DNA of 64,000 nt from an uncultured Tateyamaria sp. (GCF_947503465.1 NZ_CANNDN010000001.1:372001-436000), one strand, 5' to 3'; shown: positions 8,874 to 17,407, numbered from the stretch's first letter. The notes: generated from the sequence alone by a model not told the origin. A program made the numbers and translations.

Positions 8874-9242
8874 TTATCGCCCCTGTTGGGTGGCTTTGTG
8901 GCGGGTGAGTGCCGCCTGTGATGACCGCCGGGCGCGGCTTGTTGTGTTCATGCGCCTCTGACGTGGGCCTGTGCGGGCCTCAAACTGTGATTGATCTGGT
9001 CTGGCTACACCGATGCCCCCTTGTGACCGGATGACCCGTCAAGCGGGTCAGGCGCGCGGCACGCCGCTGGCGGCGGCATTCAATCGTGCGCTTTTGCGGT
9101 CTTTTGTTGCTCCCTTTCTATATGAGGCAACAGATGTGCACACAGGTCAACGGTGCGGTTTCAAAAATCAGTGCACAATTGCGACATTTGACTGTGCTGT
9201 TTGCGACATTGCCCGCGGCGTGGGCAGTGAGCGGGCGGCGGG
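8874..9242. other. 369-base gap between AraC-family gene and ABC transporter operon
   Basis: No supported gene. It lies upstream of the transporter operon, where a binding-protein gene would be expected. It holds two GTGCAC-centred sites (9135-9142 TGTGCACA and 9171-9178 GTGCACAA) and presumably the operon promoter. A 25-codon frame on the minus strand (8951-8874) ends directly at the permease start, but has only a weak ribosome site. Confidence 0.5.
9135..9178. promoter_or_regulatory. Two GTGCAC-centred half-palindromes, possible operator
   Basis: TGTGCACA (9135-9142) is self-complementary, and a second core GTGCACAA begins 36 bases later at 9171. The spacing would put them on nearly the same helix face. 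They lie between the AraC regulator gene and the ABC operon. Which protein binds is unknown, and assignment to the AraC protein is a guess from position. Confidence 0.25.
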
Positions 9243-10031
9243 TCAGCGTGCCGCCTTGCGCAAGGCGGTCGGAGTTTGGCCGGTATGCTGTTGCATGAAT
9301 CGGGTAAAGTAGGCGGCCGAGCCGAAACCCAGATGTCGGGCGATATCCTGTGCGGGCACGGACGTTTCCAGCAGCGCCACCCGCGCGGCATAAAGAATGC
9401 GCTCCGTCAGCAGATCGGCGGCGGTCCGTCCGGTGGCCGCCTTGCAGGCGCGCGTCAGGTGCGTGGCCGTCACCCCCAACACCTCGGCATGTTCCGCCAT
9501 CGTCAGGCCATCGGCATGATGCAACGCCACGCGCGCGCAAAACCGTCCGCTCAGGCGGGCGGCGGCGTTCATGTCCATTGGCAGATGATCCGGCAGCGCA
9601 ATCTGGCGGCGCAACCAGACCGACATCAACGCCATATGCGCATCCACGGCATCCTGGGCCAGCGGCCGTCCTTGGGTGGTTTCACGGTGGGCCGCTTCGA
9701 ATATACCGGTCAACTCGCTGATCGCGTCCACGGCACGCAGACGCAATTGCCGTGGGCCCGTTGGAAGACGAATATCGGTCCCATCGGGGATCAGGGCCAT
9801 CATGCCGCTGCCCTGGCGGCCCAGTTCCAGTGAAAACAGGGTGCGGGGCGGAATGGTCAGCGCATTGTGCGTGCCAACCCCGCGGCGGGTCCCGTTCAAG
9901 AGCAACCGGCCCTGGCCCCGCGTGATCCAGATGATGACATGTTCGGGCCTGTCATGGGCCAGTGCCAGGCGCCAGTCCTGCCCAAGGGTCACTTGGTTCA
10001 ATGGTTTGATCGCAACAGGGGCAAGAGACAT
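9243..10031 (-). CDS. AraC-family transcriptional regulator
   Basis: DNA-binding regulator with an N-terminal cupin-like sensor region (about residues 1-140, with HVIIWITRGQGRLLLNGTRR typical of the arabinose-binding fold) and a C-terminal double helix-turn-helix. The latter spans LTMAEHAEVLGVTATHLTRACKAATGRT and then SVPAQDIARHLGFGSAAYFTRFMQQHTGQTP, the usual AraC signature. I chose ATG 10031; a GTG 14 codons earlier (10073) is possible. It is encoded on the same strand as, and upstream of, the ABC transporter operon, and so may control it. Ligand unknown. Confidence 0.9.
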   Translation of the reverse strand: MSLAPVAIKPLNQVTLGQDWRLALAHDRPEHVIIWITRGQGRLLLNGTRRGVGTHNALTIPPRTLFSLELGRQGSGMMALIPDGTDIRLPTGPRQLRLRAVDAISELTGIFEAAHRETTQGRPLAQDAVDAHMALMSVWLRRQIALPDHLPMDMNAAARLSGRFCARVALHHADGLTMAEHAEVLGVTATHLTRACKAATGRTAADLLTERILYAARVALLETSVPAQDIARHLGFGSAAYFTRFMQQHTGQTPTALRKAAR

Positions 10032-10101
10032 GTCTTTGTCCGGTTTCGACAAGTTCAAAGGGGCCGTATCCACGGCATTGGGCCCATGCGGACAAGATTA
10101 G

Positions 10102-10983
10102 TCAAGTCCGGGACAGATCAGGCGCTGAAATCCGCCACCACTCGGCCATGCGCGCGCGAAACCAGGTGCGCTGCCGCTTGGCATATTGACGGGTGGCGAT
10201 TGTCGCGCGCTCGACAGCGGTGGCGTGGTCGATCTCCCCGCGCAGCAGGGCCATTGCTTCGGCCACGCCGATGGCGCGACAGGCGGGCAGGGCGGGATCA
10301 AACCGGTCCTGCATCGCGCGCGCCTCGTCCAGCGCACCGCCGCGCAGCATCTGATCAAAGCGGGTTTCGATCCGGGGGGTCAGCCAGTCCTTGGGGCTGT
10401 CCAGAACCAGACCGGTATACATGCCCCCGGTCAAAACCGGCGGCGCAGTCTGATTTTGCCAATGGGCCAGCGTCTGTCCCGTGGCGGTCTGAACTTCCCA
10501 GGCGCGCTGCACCCGGGCACGGTTGGCGGTGTCGATCCGGGCGGCTGTTTCTGCATCAAGGTCGCGCACCAGGGCCTCCAGCGACAGCGTATCGGCATGG
10601 GTACGCACATCCATAGGGGTGGCCGGGATGTCGGCCAACCCATCCGTCAGCGCCGCGAAGTAAAGCCCGGTACCACCCACGATGATGGGGCGGTCCCCGC
10701 GCAGCAAAGGTTTCACTTCGCGCATCCAATGTCCGGTTGAATAGGGCACGTCATGAGGGACATGACCATAAAGCCTGTGCGGCGCACGCGATTCTTCCTC
10801 GGCAGACGGGCGCGCCGTCAAAACCCGCCAACACGCGTAAACCTGGCTTGCATCGGCGTTCACGATCACGCCGCCCTGCGCCTCTGCGATGGCCAGCGCA
10901 AGCGACGATTTGCCCGAGGCCGTTGGCCCCGCGATCAATACAGGCAGGTCTCGCGGCAATGTTGCGATCAGGTCGCCGATCAT
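10102..10983 (-). CDS. miaA: tRNA dimethylallyltransferase
   Basis: Transfers a dimethylallyl group to A37 of tRNAs reading UNN codons. The P-loop [15 protein letters not shown] starts near residue 18. It is followed by [20 protein letters not shown] (the DSxQxY region, here DASQVY), the [11 protein letters not shown] motif near residue 98, and the C-terminal [14 protein letters not shown] signature near residue 265. At 293 aa it has family length. Its start lies 72 bases from pyrH, with which it is divergent; the two probably share a promoter region. Confidence 0.95.
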   Translation of the reverse strand: MIGDLIATLPRDLPVLIAGPTASGKSSLALAIAEAQGGVIVNADASQVYACWRVLTARPSAEEESRAPHRLYGHVPHDVPYSTGHWMREVKPLLRGDRPIIVGGTGLYFAALTDGLADIPATPMDVRTHADTLSLEALVRDLDAETAARIDTANRARVQRAWEVQTATGQTLAHWQNQTAPPVLTGGMYTGLVLDSPKDWLTPRIETRFDQMLRGGALDEARAMQDRFDPALPACRAIGVAEAMALLRGEIDHATAVERATIATRQYAKRQRTWFRARMAEWWRISAPDLSRT

Positions 10984-11055
10984 GTCGTGTCGTCCATTGA
11001 AAACCAGCCGCTTTTAGGACAGGTTGCGCGCAAATTGAAAGAGCGGGGGCGCACC

Positions 11056-11787
11056 ATGACCGAGAGCGAGACACAAGCCACATTCAATCGGGTCATGCTC
11101 AAGATTTCGGGCGAGGCGCTGATGGGCGACCAGGGGTACGGCCTGCATCCGCCAACGGTCGAACGCATCGCGCAAGAGGTCAAGGCGGTTCACGATATGG
11201 GCGTCGAAATCTGTATGGTCATCGGCGGCGGCAACGTCTTTCGCGGCTTGCAGGGATCGGCGCAAGGGATGGAGCGGACCACGGCCGACTACATGGGCAT
11301 GCTGGCAACGGTGATGAATGCGCTTGCCATGCAGTCCGCCCTTGAGGGGCTGGGGGTGTTTACCCGCGTGATCTCCGCCATCACGATGAACGAGGTTGCG
11401 GAACCCTATATCCGCCGCCGCGCCGTGCGCCACCTCGAGAAAAAGCGGGTCTGCATCTTTGCCGCGGGCACGGGCAACCCGTACTTCACCACGGACACCG
11501 CCGCGACCCTGCGCGCAAACGAGATGTCGTGCGAGGCGATCTTTATGGGCAAGAACGGGGTCGACGGCGTCTATGACAAGGACCCGGCCAAACATGACGA
11601 CGCCAAACGCTACGACACGGTCACCTATGACGAGGTGCTGGCAAAGCGGCTGGGGGTCATGGACGCCTCTGCCATTGCCCTGGCCCGCGACAACAACCTG
11701 CCGCTGATTGTCTTCCCGCTGGACACGGCCGGCGGTTTCAAGGAAATCCTCGAAGGCAAGGGGACGTTCACCCGGGTTCAGGGGTAA
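11056..11787 (+). CDS. pyrH: UMP kinase
   Basis: Phosphorylates UMP to UDP; a hexameric bacterial enzyme of the amino-acid-kinase fold, allosterically activated by GTP and inhibited by UTP. Visible motifs: [17 protein letters not shown] (phosphate binding), [10 protein letters not shown], the [15 protein letters not shown] stretch and the [11 protein letters not shown] loop. At 243 aa it is normal. The frame extends about 100 codons upstream, but homology begins at ATG 11056. In most proteobacteria frr follows directly; here 822 bases separate them. Confidence 0.96.
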   Translation: MTESETQATFNRVMLKISGEALMGDQGYGLHPPTVERIAQEVKAVHDMGVEICMVIGGGNVFRGLQGSAQGMERTTADYMGMLATVMNALAMQSALEGLGVFTRVISAITMNEVAEPYIRRRAVRHLEKKRVCIFAAGTGNPYFTTDTAATLRANEMSCEAIFMGKNGVDGVYDKDPAKHDDAKRYDTVTYDEVLAKRLGVMDASAIALARDNNLPLIVFPLDTAGGFKEILEGKGTFTRVQG

Positions 11788-12070
11788 GGCGCGCAAAGAC
11801 GTCAGGCATCTTTCCCGCGGTGTTCCCGCTGATTTTTCCGCTTCTGAATATCCCCATGCGGCCCATGCGCGCCCGTAAACCGCCGCACAGGTACCTGCGA
11901 TAGTCAGCGCACAGGTCGAAACGTCCCCAAAGCGCGGGCGGTGCAGTGAATAGGAACTGCGCCAGCGGGGTGCAGGACCGTAAAACGTTGAACACCGGCA
12001 CACCCAGCGCCGTGCCCCAGATCCCGGCGGCCTTGGCCGGAACCTGCCAGCGCGCATTTGCGCGATTCAT
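11768..12070 (-). CDS. Doubtful small ORF between pyrH and frr
   Basis: A 100-codon minus-strand frame whose ATG (12070) has a good ribosome site (GAAGGGTGACAAC ahead of it). The first 50 residues contain two weakly hydrophobic stretches ([14 protein letters not shown] and [14 protein letters not shown]). Beyond that the reading is Arg-rich and unconvincing, and it runs 20 bases into the end of pyrH on the other strand. In the adjacent frame the second half reads [32 protein letters not shown], which looks more like a membrane helix and an acidic tail, so a frameshift near 11920 is possible. Real gene, broken gene or chance frame cannot be decided. Confidence 0.25.
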   Translation of the reverse strand: MNRANARWQVPAKAAGIWGTALGVPVFNVLRSCTPLAQFLFTAPPALWGRFDLCADYRRYLCGGLRARMGRMGIFRSGKISGNTAGKMPDVFARLTPEPG

Positions 12071-12609
12071 GTTGTCACCCTTCTTGCCACATTGGACATA
12101 GCGGCGCGCGGCAATCGACGCGGCACGGTTGCGCGGCGCACCGATATGAACCTGTACTGCAATGCGGATGCCAGGGGCCAAAAAGGGCGGTATTGTCCCG
12201 CAGGCTTGCCAGGGTCATGTCGTCTGCCTTGACCCGGTACACGGGCAACGCGTCGAAAACACCGACAAGGTCCACGCCCTGTTTGGCCCAGGTATTTTCC
12301 ATCATGTCCTGAACGTCGACCTGTATCCAGGCCAAGGTCCACAAGCTCCACATCCGGGGCGATGTCGTCGCGCTCAAAACACAACATGCAGGCGGCGCCA
12401 TCGATCAGCGATGACCGTTGCCGGACTCCATAGTTTCTCGATTCGGTCCTTTGCAGTGCAGCAGTGGAGTGCGTTTTCAGTTTGATGCGCTTGCGCACCA
12501 AGGGCATGAAAATGATCCCGCACCAAACCCCTCTGGCGTTCCGCCCGCCCGTTGCATTATACCCGAACCAAAGGCGCCCGAATGGGCTTGGACGAACACG
12601 GGGAATACG
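11788..12609. other. 822-base unexplained stretch between pyrH and frr
   Basis: No confident gene. Besides the ORF at 11768-12070, the minus strand carries a 108-codon frame (12401-12075). Part of it, WIQVDVQDMMENTWAKQGVD through LPVYRVKADDMTLASLRDNT, looks protein-like. It is preceded in another frame by IDGAACMLCFERDDIAPDVE. The pieces fit a decayed minus-strand gene with shifted frames, but I do not recognise the family. The frr promoter should lie in the last 150 bases. Confidence 0.35.
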
Positions 12610-13173
12610 ATGTCTGACGACTTCATGCTCGACACTGACGACCTTCAGCGCCGGATGGATGGCGCCATGGCGAACCTCAAGACCGAATTTGCGTCGTTGC
12701 GCACGGGCCGCGCGTCGGCATCGATGCTGGAACCGGTGATGGTGGACGCTTACGGCTCGATGACGCCGATCAACCAGGTGGGTACGGTAAACGTGCCCGA
12801 GCCGCGTATGGTCACGGTGAATGTCTGGGACAAGGGGCTGGTCGGAAAGGTCGAGAAGGCCATTCGCGAAAGCGGCCTGGGTATCAATCCGCAATTGAAT
12901 GGCACGATCATCATGCTGCCCATCCCCGAGCTGAACGAAGAACGCCGCCGCGAGCTGGGCAAGGTTGCGGGCAGCTATGCCGAAAACGCCCGCGTCAGCA
13001 TCCGTAACCTGCGCCGCGACGGCATGGACCAGATCAAAAAGGCCAAGGCCGAGGGCATGTCCGAGGACGATGAAAAGCTGTGGCAGGAAGAAGTGCAGGA
13101 AATGACGGACAAATATATCAAGGCCGTCGATACTGCGCTTGAAACAAAACAAGCCGAGATCATGCAGGTTTGA
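12610..13173 (+). CDS. frr: Ribosome recycling factor
   Basis: Splits the post-termination ribosome together with EF-G. The 187-residue protein has the two-domain RRF pattern: an N-terminal helix with [21 protein letters not shown], the middle domain with [17 protein letters not shown] and [20 protein letters not shown], and the C-terminal helices [27 protein letters not shown]. The ATG at 12610 is where the family starts; the frame runs upstream without support. It is followed by two tandem hairpins and uppS. Confidence 0.97.
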   Translation: MSDDFMLDTDDLQRRMDGAMANLKTEFASLRTGRASASMLEPVMVDAYGSMTPINQVGTVNVPEPRMVTVNVWDKGLVGKVEKAIRESGLGINPQLNGTIIMLPIPELNEERRRELGKVAGSYAENARVSIRNLRRDGMDQIKKAKAEGMSEDDEKLWQEEVQEMTDKYIKAVDTALETKQAEIMQV

Positions 13174-13181
13174 TGACCGCA

Positions 13182-13221
13182 CCGGGCCTGTGGCCCGGCA
13201 AACGCTCCGGGGGAGCGTTTG
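13182..13221. other. Two tandem perfect hairpins in the frr-uppS spacer
   Basis: CCGGGCC/GGCCCGG (13182-13188 with 13192-13198, three-base loop) is followed at once by CAAACGCTC/GAGCGTTTG (13199-13207 with 13213-13221, five-base loop). There is no T-tract, so an ordinary terminator is unlikely. It may be a folding or processing element in the frr-uppS mRNA. Confidence 0.55.
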
Positions 13222-13272
13222 GGGAGTTGAAGGGCGGAACTCCGGGGACGGGGCCTTCGCCAGACCATCCGC

Positions 13273-13287
13273 AAGGACCATACCATC
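13273..13287 (+). promoter_or_regulatory. Ribosome binding site deciding the uppS start (ATC)
   Basis: AAGGA at 13273-13277 is separated by seven bases from an in-frame ATC at 13285. No ATG, GTG or TTG exists in the uppS frame between the stop codon at 13228-13230 and the ATG at 13330, and that ATG has no ribosome site. The spacing makes ATC the best initiation point visible. Confidence 0.5.
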
Positions 13288-14004
13288 GCAGACGCCTCAC
13301 ATACCGGTCCCCGCCACGTCGCCATCATCATGGATGGCAATGGCCGTTGGGCCACGCAACGGGGCCGTCCGCGCCTCTTCGGACATCACGCAGGCGCACG
13401 CCGTGTGCGCGAGATTGTCGAAACCTGTCCCGATATCGGGGTCGAGTATCTGACCATCTTTGCCTTCTCGACAGAGAACTGGAAACGGACCCAGGTCGAG
13501 GTGGCCGGGCTCATGAGCCTGTTTCGCCGCTATATCTCAAAGGAAACGCGTGCCCTGAACGAATTTGGCGCGCGGGTGCGCTTTATCGGTGACCGTGTGC
13601 GACTGGATGCCAAGCTGATCGCGCTGATGGACGAACTGGAAAGGCTGACGTCGGGCAACACAAGCGTGAACCTCACGATCGCGTTGAACTACGGCGGCCG
13701 GGACGAGGTGGCGCGCGCAACCCAACGCCTGGCACGGGACGTCGCAGATGGCAAGCTGCACCCCGACGAAGTCGACGAGGAAACGCTGCCCCGCTACCTT
13801 GATACCTACGTGCTGCCGGATCCTGATCTTGTGATCCGCACGTCGGGCGAGGCGCGGATATCAAACTTTCTTCTCTGGCAATCGGCCTATGCCGAATACG
13901 AATTCATCGACACGCTGTGGCCCGATTTCAGCCGCGCGGAATTCACGGCCCTGTGCGCCTCCTACGGGGGACGCGAGCGCCGGTATGGCGGTATCAAGAC
14001 ATGA
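13285..14004 (+). CDS. uppS: Isoprenyl (undecaprenyl) diphosphate synthase, apparent ATC start
   Basis: Adds isoprene units in cis to make the undecaprenyl carrier used for peptidoglycan and LPS. Signatures: HVAIIMDGNGRWA (catalytic Asp), GHHAGARRVREIVE, LTIFAFSTENWKR, and the C-terminal PDLVIRTSGEARISNFLLWQSAYAEYEF. The only canonical start in frame is ATG 13330, inside the first strand and one residue before the catalytic Asp. Starting at ATC 13285, which has an AAGGA site seven bases ahead, gives a 239-aa protein with the normal N-terminus (ADASHTGPRHVAII). The alternatives are a short protein from 13330 or a base error. The stop overlaps cdsA (ATGA). Confidence 0.9.
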   Translation: MADASHTGPRHVAIIMDGNGRWATQRGRPRLFGHHAGARRVREIVETCPDIGVEYLTIFAFSTENWKRTQVEVAGLMSLFRRYISKETRALNEFGARVRFIGDRVRLDAKLIALMDELERLTSGNTSVNLTIALNYGGRDEVARATQRLARDVADGKLHPDEVDEETLPRYLDTYVLPDPDLVIRTSGEARISNFLLWQSAYAEYEFIDTLWPDFSRAEFTALCASYGGRERRYGGIKT

Positions 14005-14786
14005 CCGAAAAGTGGTCAGACCTTGCCGCCCGCATGGGCTCTGGCCTGCTGATGGTGCTGGTGGGCATATGGGGCATCTGGATGGGCGGTGACGTCTTCC
14101 ATGTTCTTGTCGCGGTGGTCTGCGGTCTGATGGTGTGGGAATTGGTGCGGATCGTGTCGCCCGCACAATCCGCCCTGGCAATGCAGTTGGGCGCGGTGTC
14201 GGGCTCTGCGGTCCTGCTGGCGATCTACCTGCCGGTGGGGCTGGCCCTGCCGATCCTTCTGGCCCCGTGCATGGTGGGGCTGGGGCAACTGGCGCAGAAC
14301 CGGTCGACCTACATGATCTTCACGGTTCTGGTGCTGATGGCGGGCTTTGGCATGATGCAGGTGCGCGACGACCTGGGCTTTGGCTGGATGATCTGGCTGG
14401 TGATGGTGGTGGTTGCGACCGATGTGGTTGGATACTTTGCCGGTCGCACCTTTGGCGGACCCAAATTCTGGCCGCGCGTGAGCCCGAAAAAGACATGGTC
14501 CGGCACCGTCGCGGGCTGGATCGGGGCAGGGGGCGTGGGCGCCGTCTTTGCCATCAATACGGATGCAACGCTTCAGCTTGTGGGGGTGTCCGTTGCCCTC
14601 TCCATGGCCAGCCAGATGGGCGACATCGGCGAAAGCGCGATGAAGCGGCGCATGGGGGTCAAGGACAGTTCCAGCCTGATCCCCGGCCATGGCGGCGTGC
14701 TTGATCGCTTTGACGGGATGCTGGGGGCCTCCGTATTCCTGTTGATGCTGGGCGAGGTGGCCGGTTTCCCGGGGGGCGTTCTGTGA
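14001..14786 (+). CDS. cdsA: Phosphatidate cytidylyltransferase
   Basis: Makes CDP-diacylglycerol, the precursor of all phospholipids, in the inner membrane. The 261-residue protein has about seven hydrophobic segments. It also has the CdsA signature: SPKKTWSGTVAGWIGAG, then SQMGDIGESAMKRRMGVKDSSSLIPGHGGVLDRFDGM near the C-terminus, which holds the metal-binding Asp residues. ATG 14001 overlaps the uppS stop (ATGA), so the pair is translationally coupled. The stop overlaps the GTG of dxr. Confidence 0.96.
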   Translation: MTEKWSDLAARMGSGLLMVLVGIWGIWMGGDVFHVLVAVVCGLMVWELVRIVSPAQSALAMQLGAVSGSAVLLAIYLPVGLALPILLAPCMVGLGQLAQNRSTYMIFTVLVLMAGFGMMQVRDDLGFGWMIWLVMVVVATDVVGYFAGRTFGGPKFWPRVSPKKTWSGTVAGWIGAGGVGAVFAINTDATLQLVGVSVALSMASQMGDIGESAMKRRMGVKDSSSLIPGHGGVLDRFDGMLGASVFLLMLGEVAGFPGGVL

Positions 14787-15952
14787 CCCGCAAGGTTTCG
14801 ATCTTCGGCGCGACGGGATCGATCGGCCAGAACACAATCGATCTCATTGCACGCGATCCCGAGGCGTATGACGTGGTGGCGCTGACCGGCGCATCGAACA
14901 TCGAAACCCTGGCTGCGGACGCGATCCGGCTGCGGGCCGACATCGCGATCACGGCGGACGAAACCCGGCTCGACGCCTTGCGCGACGCCCTCGCGGGCAG
15001 GGGGGTCGAGGCCGCGGCCGGCCCATCCGCCCTGATCGAAGCGGCACAGCGCCCCGCAGATTGGGTGATGTCGGCCATTGTCGGCGCCGCCGGGCTTGAA
15101 CCCGGTCTGCGGGCGCTGGAACAGGGCGCAACGCTGGCGCTGGCCAACAAGGAATCACTGGTGTGCGCGGGTCAGCTGGTGCTTGCGACGGCCAAGGCCC
15201 ATGGGGCGCAATTGCTGCCCGTGGACAGTGAACACTCCGCCGTGTTCCAGGCCCTGCTGGGCGAGGATATGACGGCAGTCGAACGTATCATCATCACCGC
15301 CAGCGGTGGTGCCTTCCGCGACTGGCCGCTGGACAGGCTGGCGACGGCGACGCTGGCGCAAGCCTCTTCGCATCCCAATTGGGACATGGGCCAGCGCATC
15401 ACCATCGACAGCGCGTCCATGTTCAACAAGGCGCTGGAACTCATTGAAACACGGGAATATTTCGGTGTTCGACCAAGCCAGATCGAGGTGCTGGTGCACC
15501 CGGAATCGATGATCCACGCCATGGTTGGGTTCAACGATGGGGCGCTGATGGCCCATGTGGGGCCGCCCGATATGCGCCACGCCATCGGATTTGCGCTGCA
15601 TCACCCGGTTCGCAAGGCACTGCCGGTGGACCGGCTCGATCTGGCGCAGATCGGCGCACTGACCTTCCGCGCCCCGGACGAGGTCCGCTGGCCCGCGCTG
15701 CGACTGGCGCGCGAAGTGATGGAACGGGGGGGGCTGGCGGGGGCCGTGTTCAACGCGGCCAAGGAAAGCGCGCTGGATGGCTTTATTGCCGGGCAGATCG
15801 GTTTCCAGGCCATGGCCGAGGTCGTCGAAGAGGTGTTGCAAACCACCCCGACCGGTCACATTGATGCCCCAATGACCCTTGATAACGTGCGAAACGCGGA
15901 CCAAATGGCACGACAAGCCGCCCGCGACGTGATCGAGCAAAGAGCAGGATAA
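14783..15952 (+). CDS. dxr: 1-deoxy-D-xylulose 5-phosphate reductoisomerase
   Basis: Converts DXP to MEP, the committed step of the non-mevalonate isoprenoid pathway that feeds UppS. Motifs: NADPH-binding FGATGSIGQNTIDLI at the N-terminus, LANKESLVCAG, PVDSEHSAVFQ, the ASGGAFRDW loop, HPNWDMGQRITIDSASMFNKALE and VLVHPESMIHAMVGFNDGA, carrying metal ligands and active-site residues. The start is GTG at 14783, overlapping the cdsA stop. At 389 aa it has family length. Its place between cdsA and rseP is standard in this group. Confidence 0.97.
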   Translation: MTRKVSIFGATGSIGQNTIDLIARDPEAYDVVALTGASNIETLAADAIRLRADIAITADETRLDALRDALAGRGVEAAAGPSALIEAAQRPADWVMSAIVGAAGLEPGLRALEQGATLALANKESLVCAGQLVLATAKAHGAQLLPVDSEHSAVFQALLGEDMTAVERIIITASGGAFRDWPLDRLATATLAQASSHPNWDMGQRITIDSASMFNKALELIETREYFGVRPSQIEVLVHPESMIHAMVGFNDGALMAHVGPPDMRHAIGFALHHPVRKALPVDRLDLAQIGALTFRAPDEVRWPALRLAREVMERGGLAGAVFNAAKESALDGFIAGQIGFQAMAEVVEEVLQTTPTGHIDAPMTLDNVRNADQMARQAARDVIEQRAG

Positions 15953-15957
15953 AAACC

Positions 15958-17307
15958 TTGGACATTACGGCCCTGATCCCCGCCTTTGGCGGATTTGCCT
16001 GGACCATCTTCTTTTTCGTCGTGGCGCTCAGCGTCATCGTCGCGATCCATGAATACGGCCATTACATCGTGGGCCGCTGGTCGGGCATCCATGCAGATGT
16101 GTTTTCCATCGGCTTTGGCCCGGTTCTGTTCAGCCGCTATGACAAGCGCGGCACCAAATGGCAGATCGCGGCGCTGCCCTTTGGCGGCTACGTCAAGTTT
16201 GCGGGTGATGCCAACGCCGCGTCGGGCAAGGACGACGAGGCGATGGAAGAGGCGGCGGCCGATCCGGCTGCGCTGCGCCGCACCATGCACGGCGCCCCCC
16301 TTTGGGCGCGCGCGGCGACCGTGGCGGCGGGGCCGGTGTTCAATTTCGCATTGTCGATCCTTGTATTTGCCATCGTCGGCTATTCCAACGGTGTGCCGCG
16401 TGATCCGCTGACCGTGGGCGACATCCAACCGCTTCCCACCGAGGTGCAGGAACTCGCGGCGGGCGATGTGGTGCTGGCGATCAATGGCACCCCGGTGCCC
16501 AGCTACGCGAGCCCCGACTACGTGGATCTCATGGAAAACCTGCCGCTCGAACGGGTCCTGGACTACACCGTGGAACGGGGCGGCGACGAAATCACCGTCC
16601 AGGGACCGTATCTGCGTCCGCCGCTCGTTCGGTCTGTCAGCCCGCGCAGCGCGGCCCTTGCGGCAGGTCTTGAGCAGGGGGACGTGATCACGTCGATCAA
16701 TGGCGAACCTGTGTTTGCCTTCCGGCAGCTTGTCGCGGCCGTGGAAGGCTCGGACGGGAACACTCTGGATCTGGGCGTGTGGCGCAATGGCGAGATGCTG
16801 ACCAAAAGCCTCGCCCCCAAACGCGTGGACGAGCCGCAGCAAGATGGCGGGTTTGCCACGCAGTGGCGGATCGGGGTTGCCAGTGGCAACGCCTTTGATC
16901 CCGCCAGTGAAAGCCCCGGTGTGGTCGATGCGGTCACGGGCGGTGTGGCGCAGACATGGCGGATCATCACCGGCTCCATCTCTGGTCTGGGTCATATGGT
17001 CACGGGCGCGATCAGCACCTGCAACCTGTCTGGCCCGATTGGAATCGCGCAAGTGTCCGGCACCATGGCCAGTCAGGGCGCGCAAAGCTTTGTCTGGTTT
17101 ATCGCGGTGCTGTCGACGGCCGTGGGCCTGTTGAACCTTTTCCCGATCCCCGCGCTCGATGGCGGGCACCTTGTGTTCTATGCCTACGAGGCTGTGACGG
17201 GCAAACCTCCCAGCGACAAGGCGTTGCGCATCCTGATGACCTTTGGCCTTGCCCTGGTGCTGACGCTCATGCTGTTTGCCCTGGGCAATGATCTGTTCTG
17301 CCCATAG
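15958..17307 (+). CDS. rseP: Site-2 (intramembrane) zinc metalloprotease RseP
   Basis: Cuts membrane-embedded substrates, typically the anti-sigma factor controlling envelope stress. HEYGH near residue 32 is the zinc-binding HExxH in the first membrane helix. The second zinc motif is NLFPIPALDGGHL near residue 396. Two PDZ-like regions lie between (about 140-210 and 220-290, the second with AAGLEQGDVITSING). The start is TTG at 15958 with an AGCAGGAT ribosome site; no better start exists upstream because dxr ends at 15952. The length of 449 aa is normal. Confidence 0.95.
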   Translation: MDITALIPAFGGFAWTIFFFVVALSVIVAIHEYGHYIVGRWSGIHADVFSIGFGPVLFSRYDKRGTKWQIAALPFGGYVKFAGDANAASGKDDEAMEEAAADPAALRRTMHGAPLWARAATVAAGPVFNFALSILVFAIVGYSNGVPRDPLTVGDIQPLPTEVQELAAGDVVLAINGTPVPSYASPDYVDLMENLPLERVLDYTVERGGDEITVQGPYLRPPLVRSVSPRSAALAAGLEQGDVITSINGEPVFAFRQLVAAVEGSDGNTLDLGVWRNGEMLTKSLAPKRVDEPQQDGGFATQWRIGVASGNAFDPASESPGVVDAVTGGVAQTWRIITGSISGLGHMVTGAISTCNLSGPIGIAQVSGTMASQGAQSFVWFIAVLSTAVGLLNLFPIPALDGGHLVFYAYEAVTGKPPSDKALRILMTFGLALVLTLMLFALGNDLFCP

Positions 17308-17318
17308 AATCCGAAGCG

Positions 17319-17339
17319 ATGGGGCAATCGCCCCATTTT
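17319..17339 (+). terminator. Terminator after rseP
   Basis: ATGGGGC (17319-17325) pairs with GCCCCAT (17330-17336) around AATC and runs into a short T-tract (17336-17339). It lies 12 bases after the rseP stop and would separate the dxr-rseP transcript from the small gene downstream. Confidence 0.65.
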
Positions 17340-17407
17340 CGCCACATTCAATGCACGCTGGTGCCGCATTCTCCGCTTAGGTCGTGACGCAAGCAGAGGA
17401 TAAGACG

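Noticed and set aside
8874-8951. 25-codon leader peptide frame ending directly at the DppB-type permease start
   Set aside because: Its stop abuts the permease ATG, which is suggestive, but the ribosome site is weak, the peptide is Arg/Ser/Gln-rich without attenuator-like codon runs, and no hairpins follow.
9013-9312. 99-codon plus-strand frame overlapping the AraC gene end
   Set aside because: No ribosome site, Cys/Arg-rich random-looking content, and one third lies opposite the conserved AraC C-terminus.
13170-13592. 140-codon frame overlapping frr end and uppS start
   Set aside because: It could have supplied an upstream start for uppS by frameshifting, but it is in a different frame and its reading over uppS is shadow sequence. 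The ATC start explains the data more simply.
15856-17169. 437-codon minus-strand frame opposite rseP
   Set aside because: The plus strand has HExxH, PDZ and LDG motifs of RseP. The antisense frame has no recognisable content.
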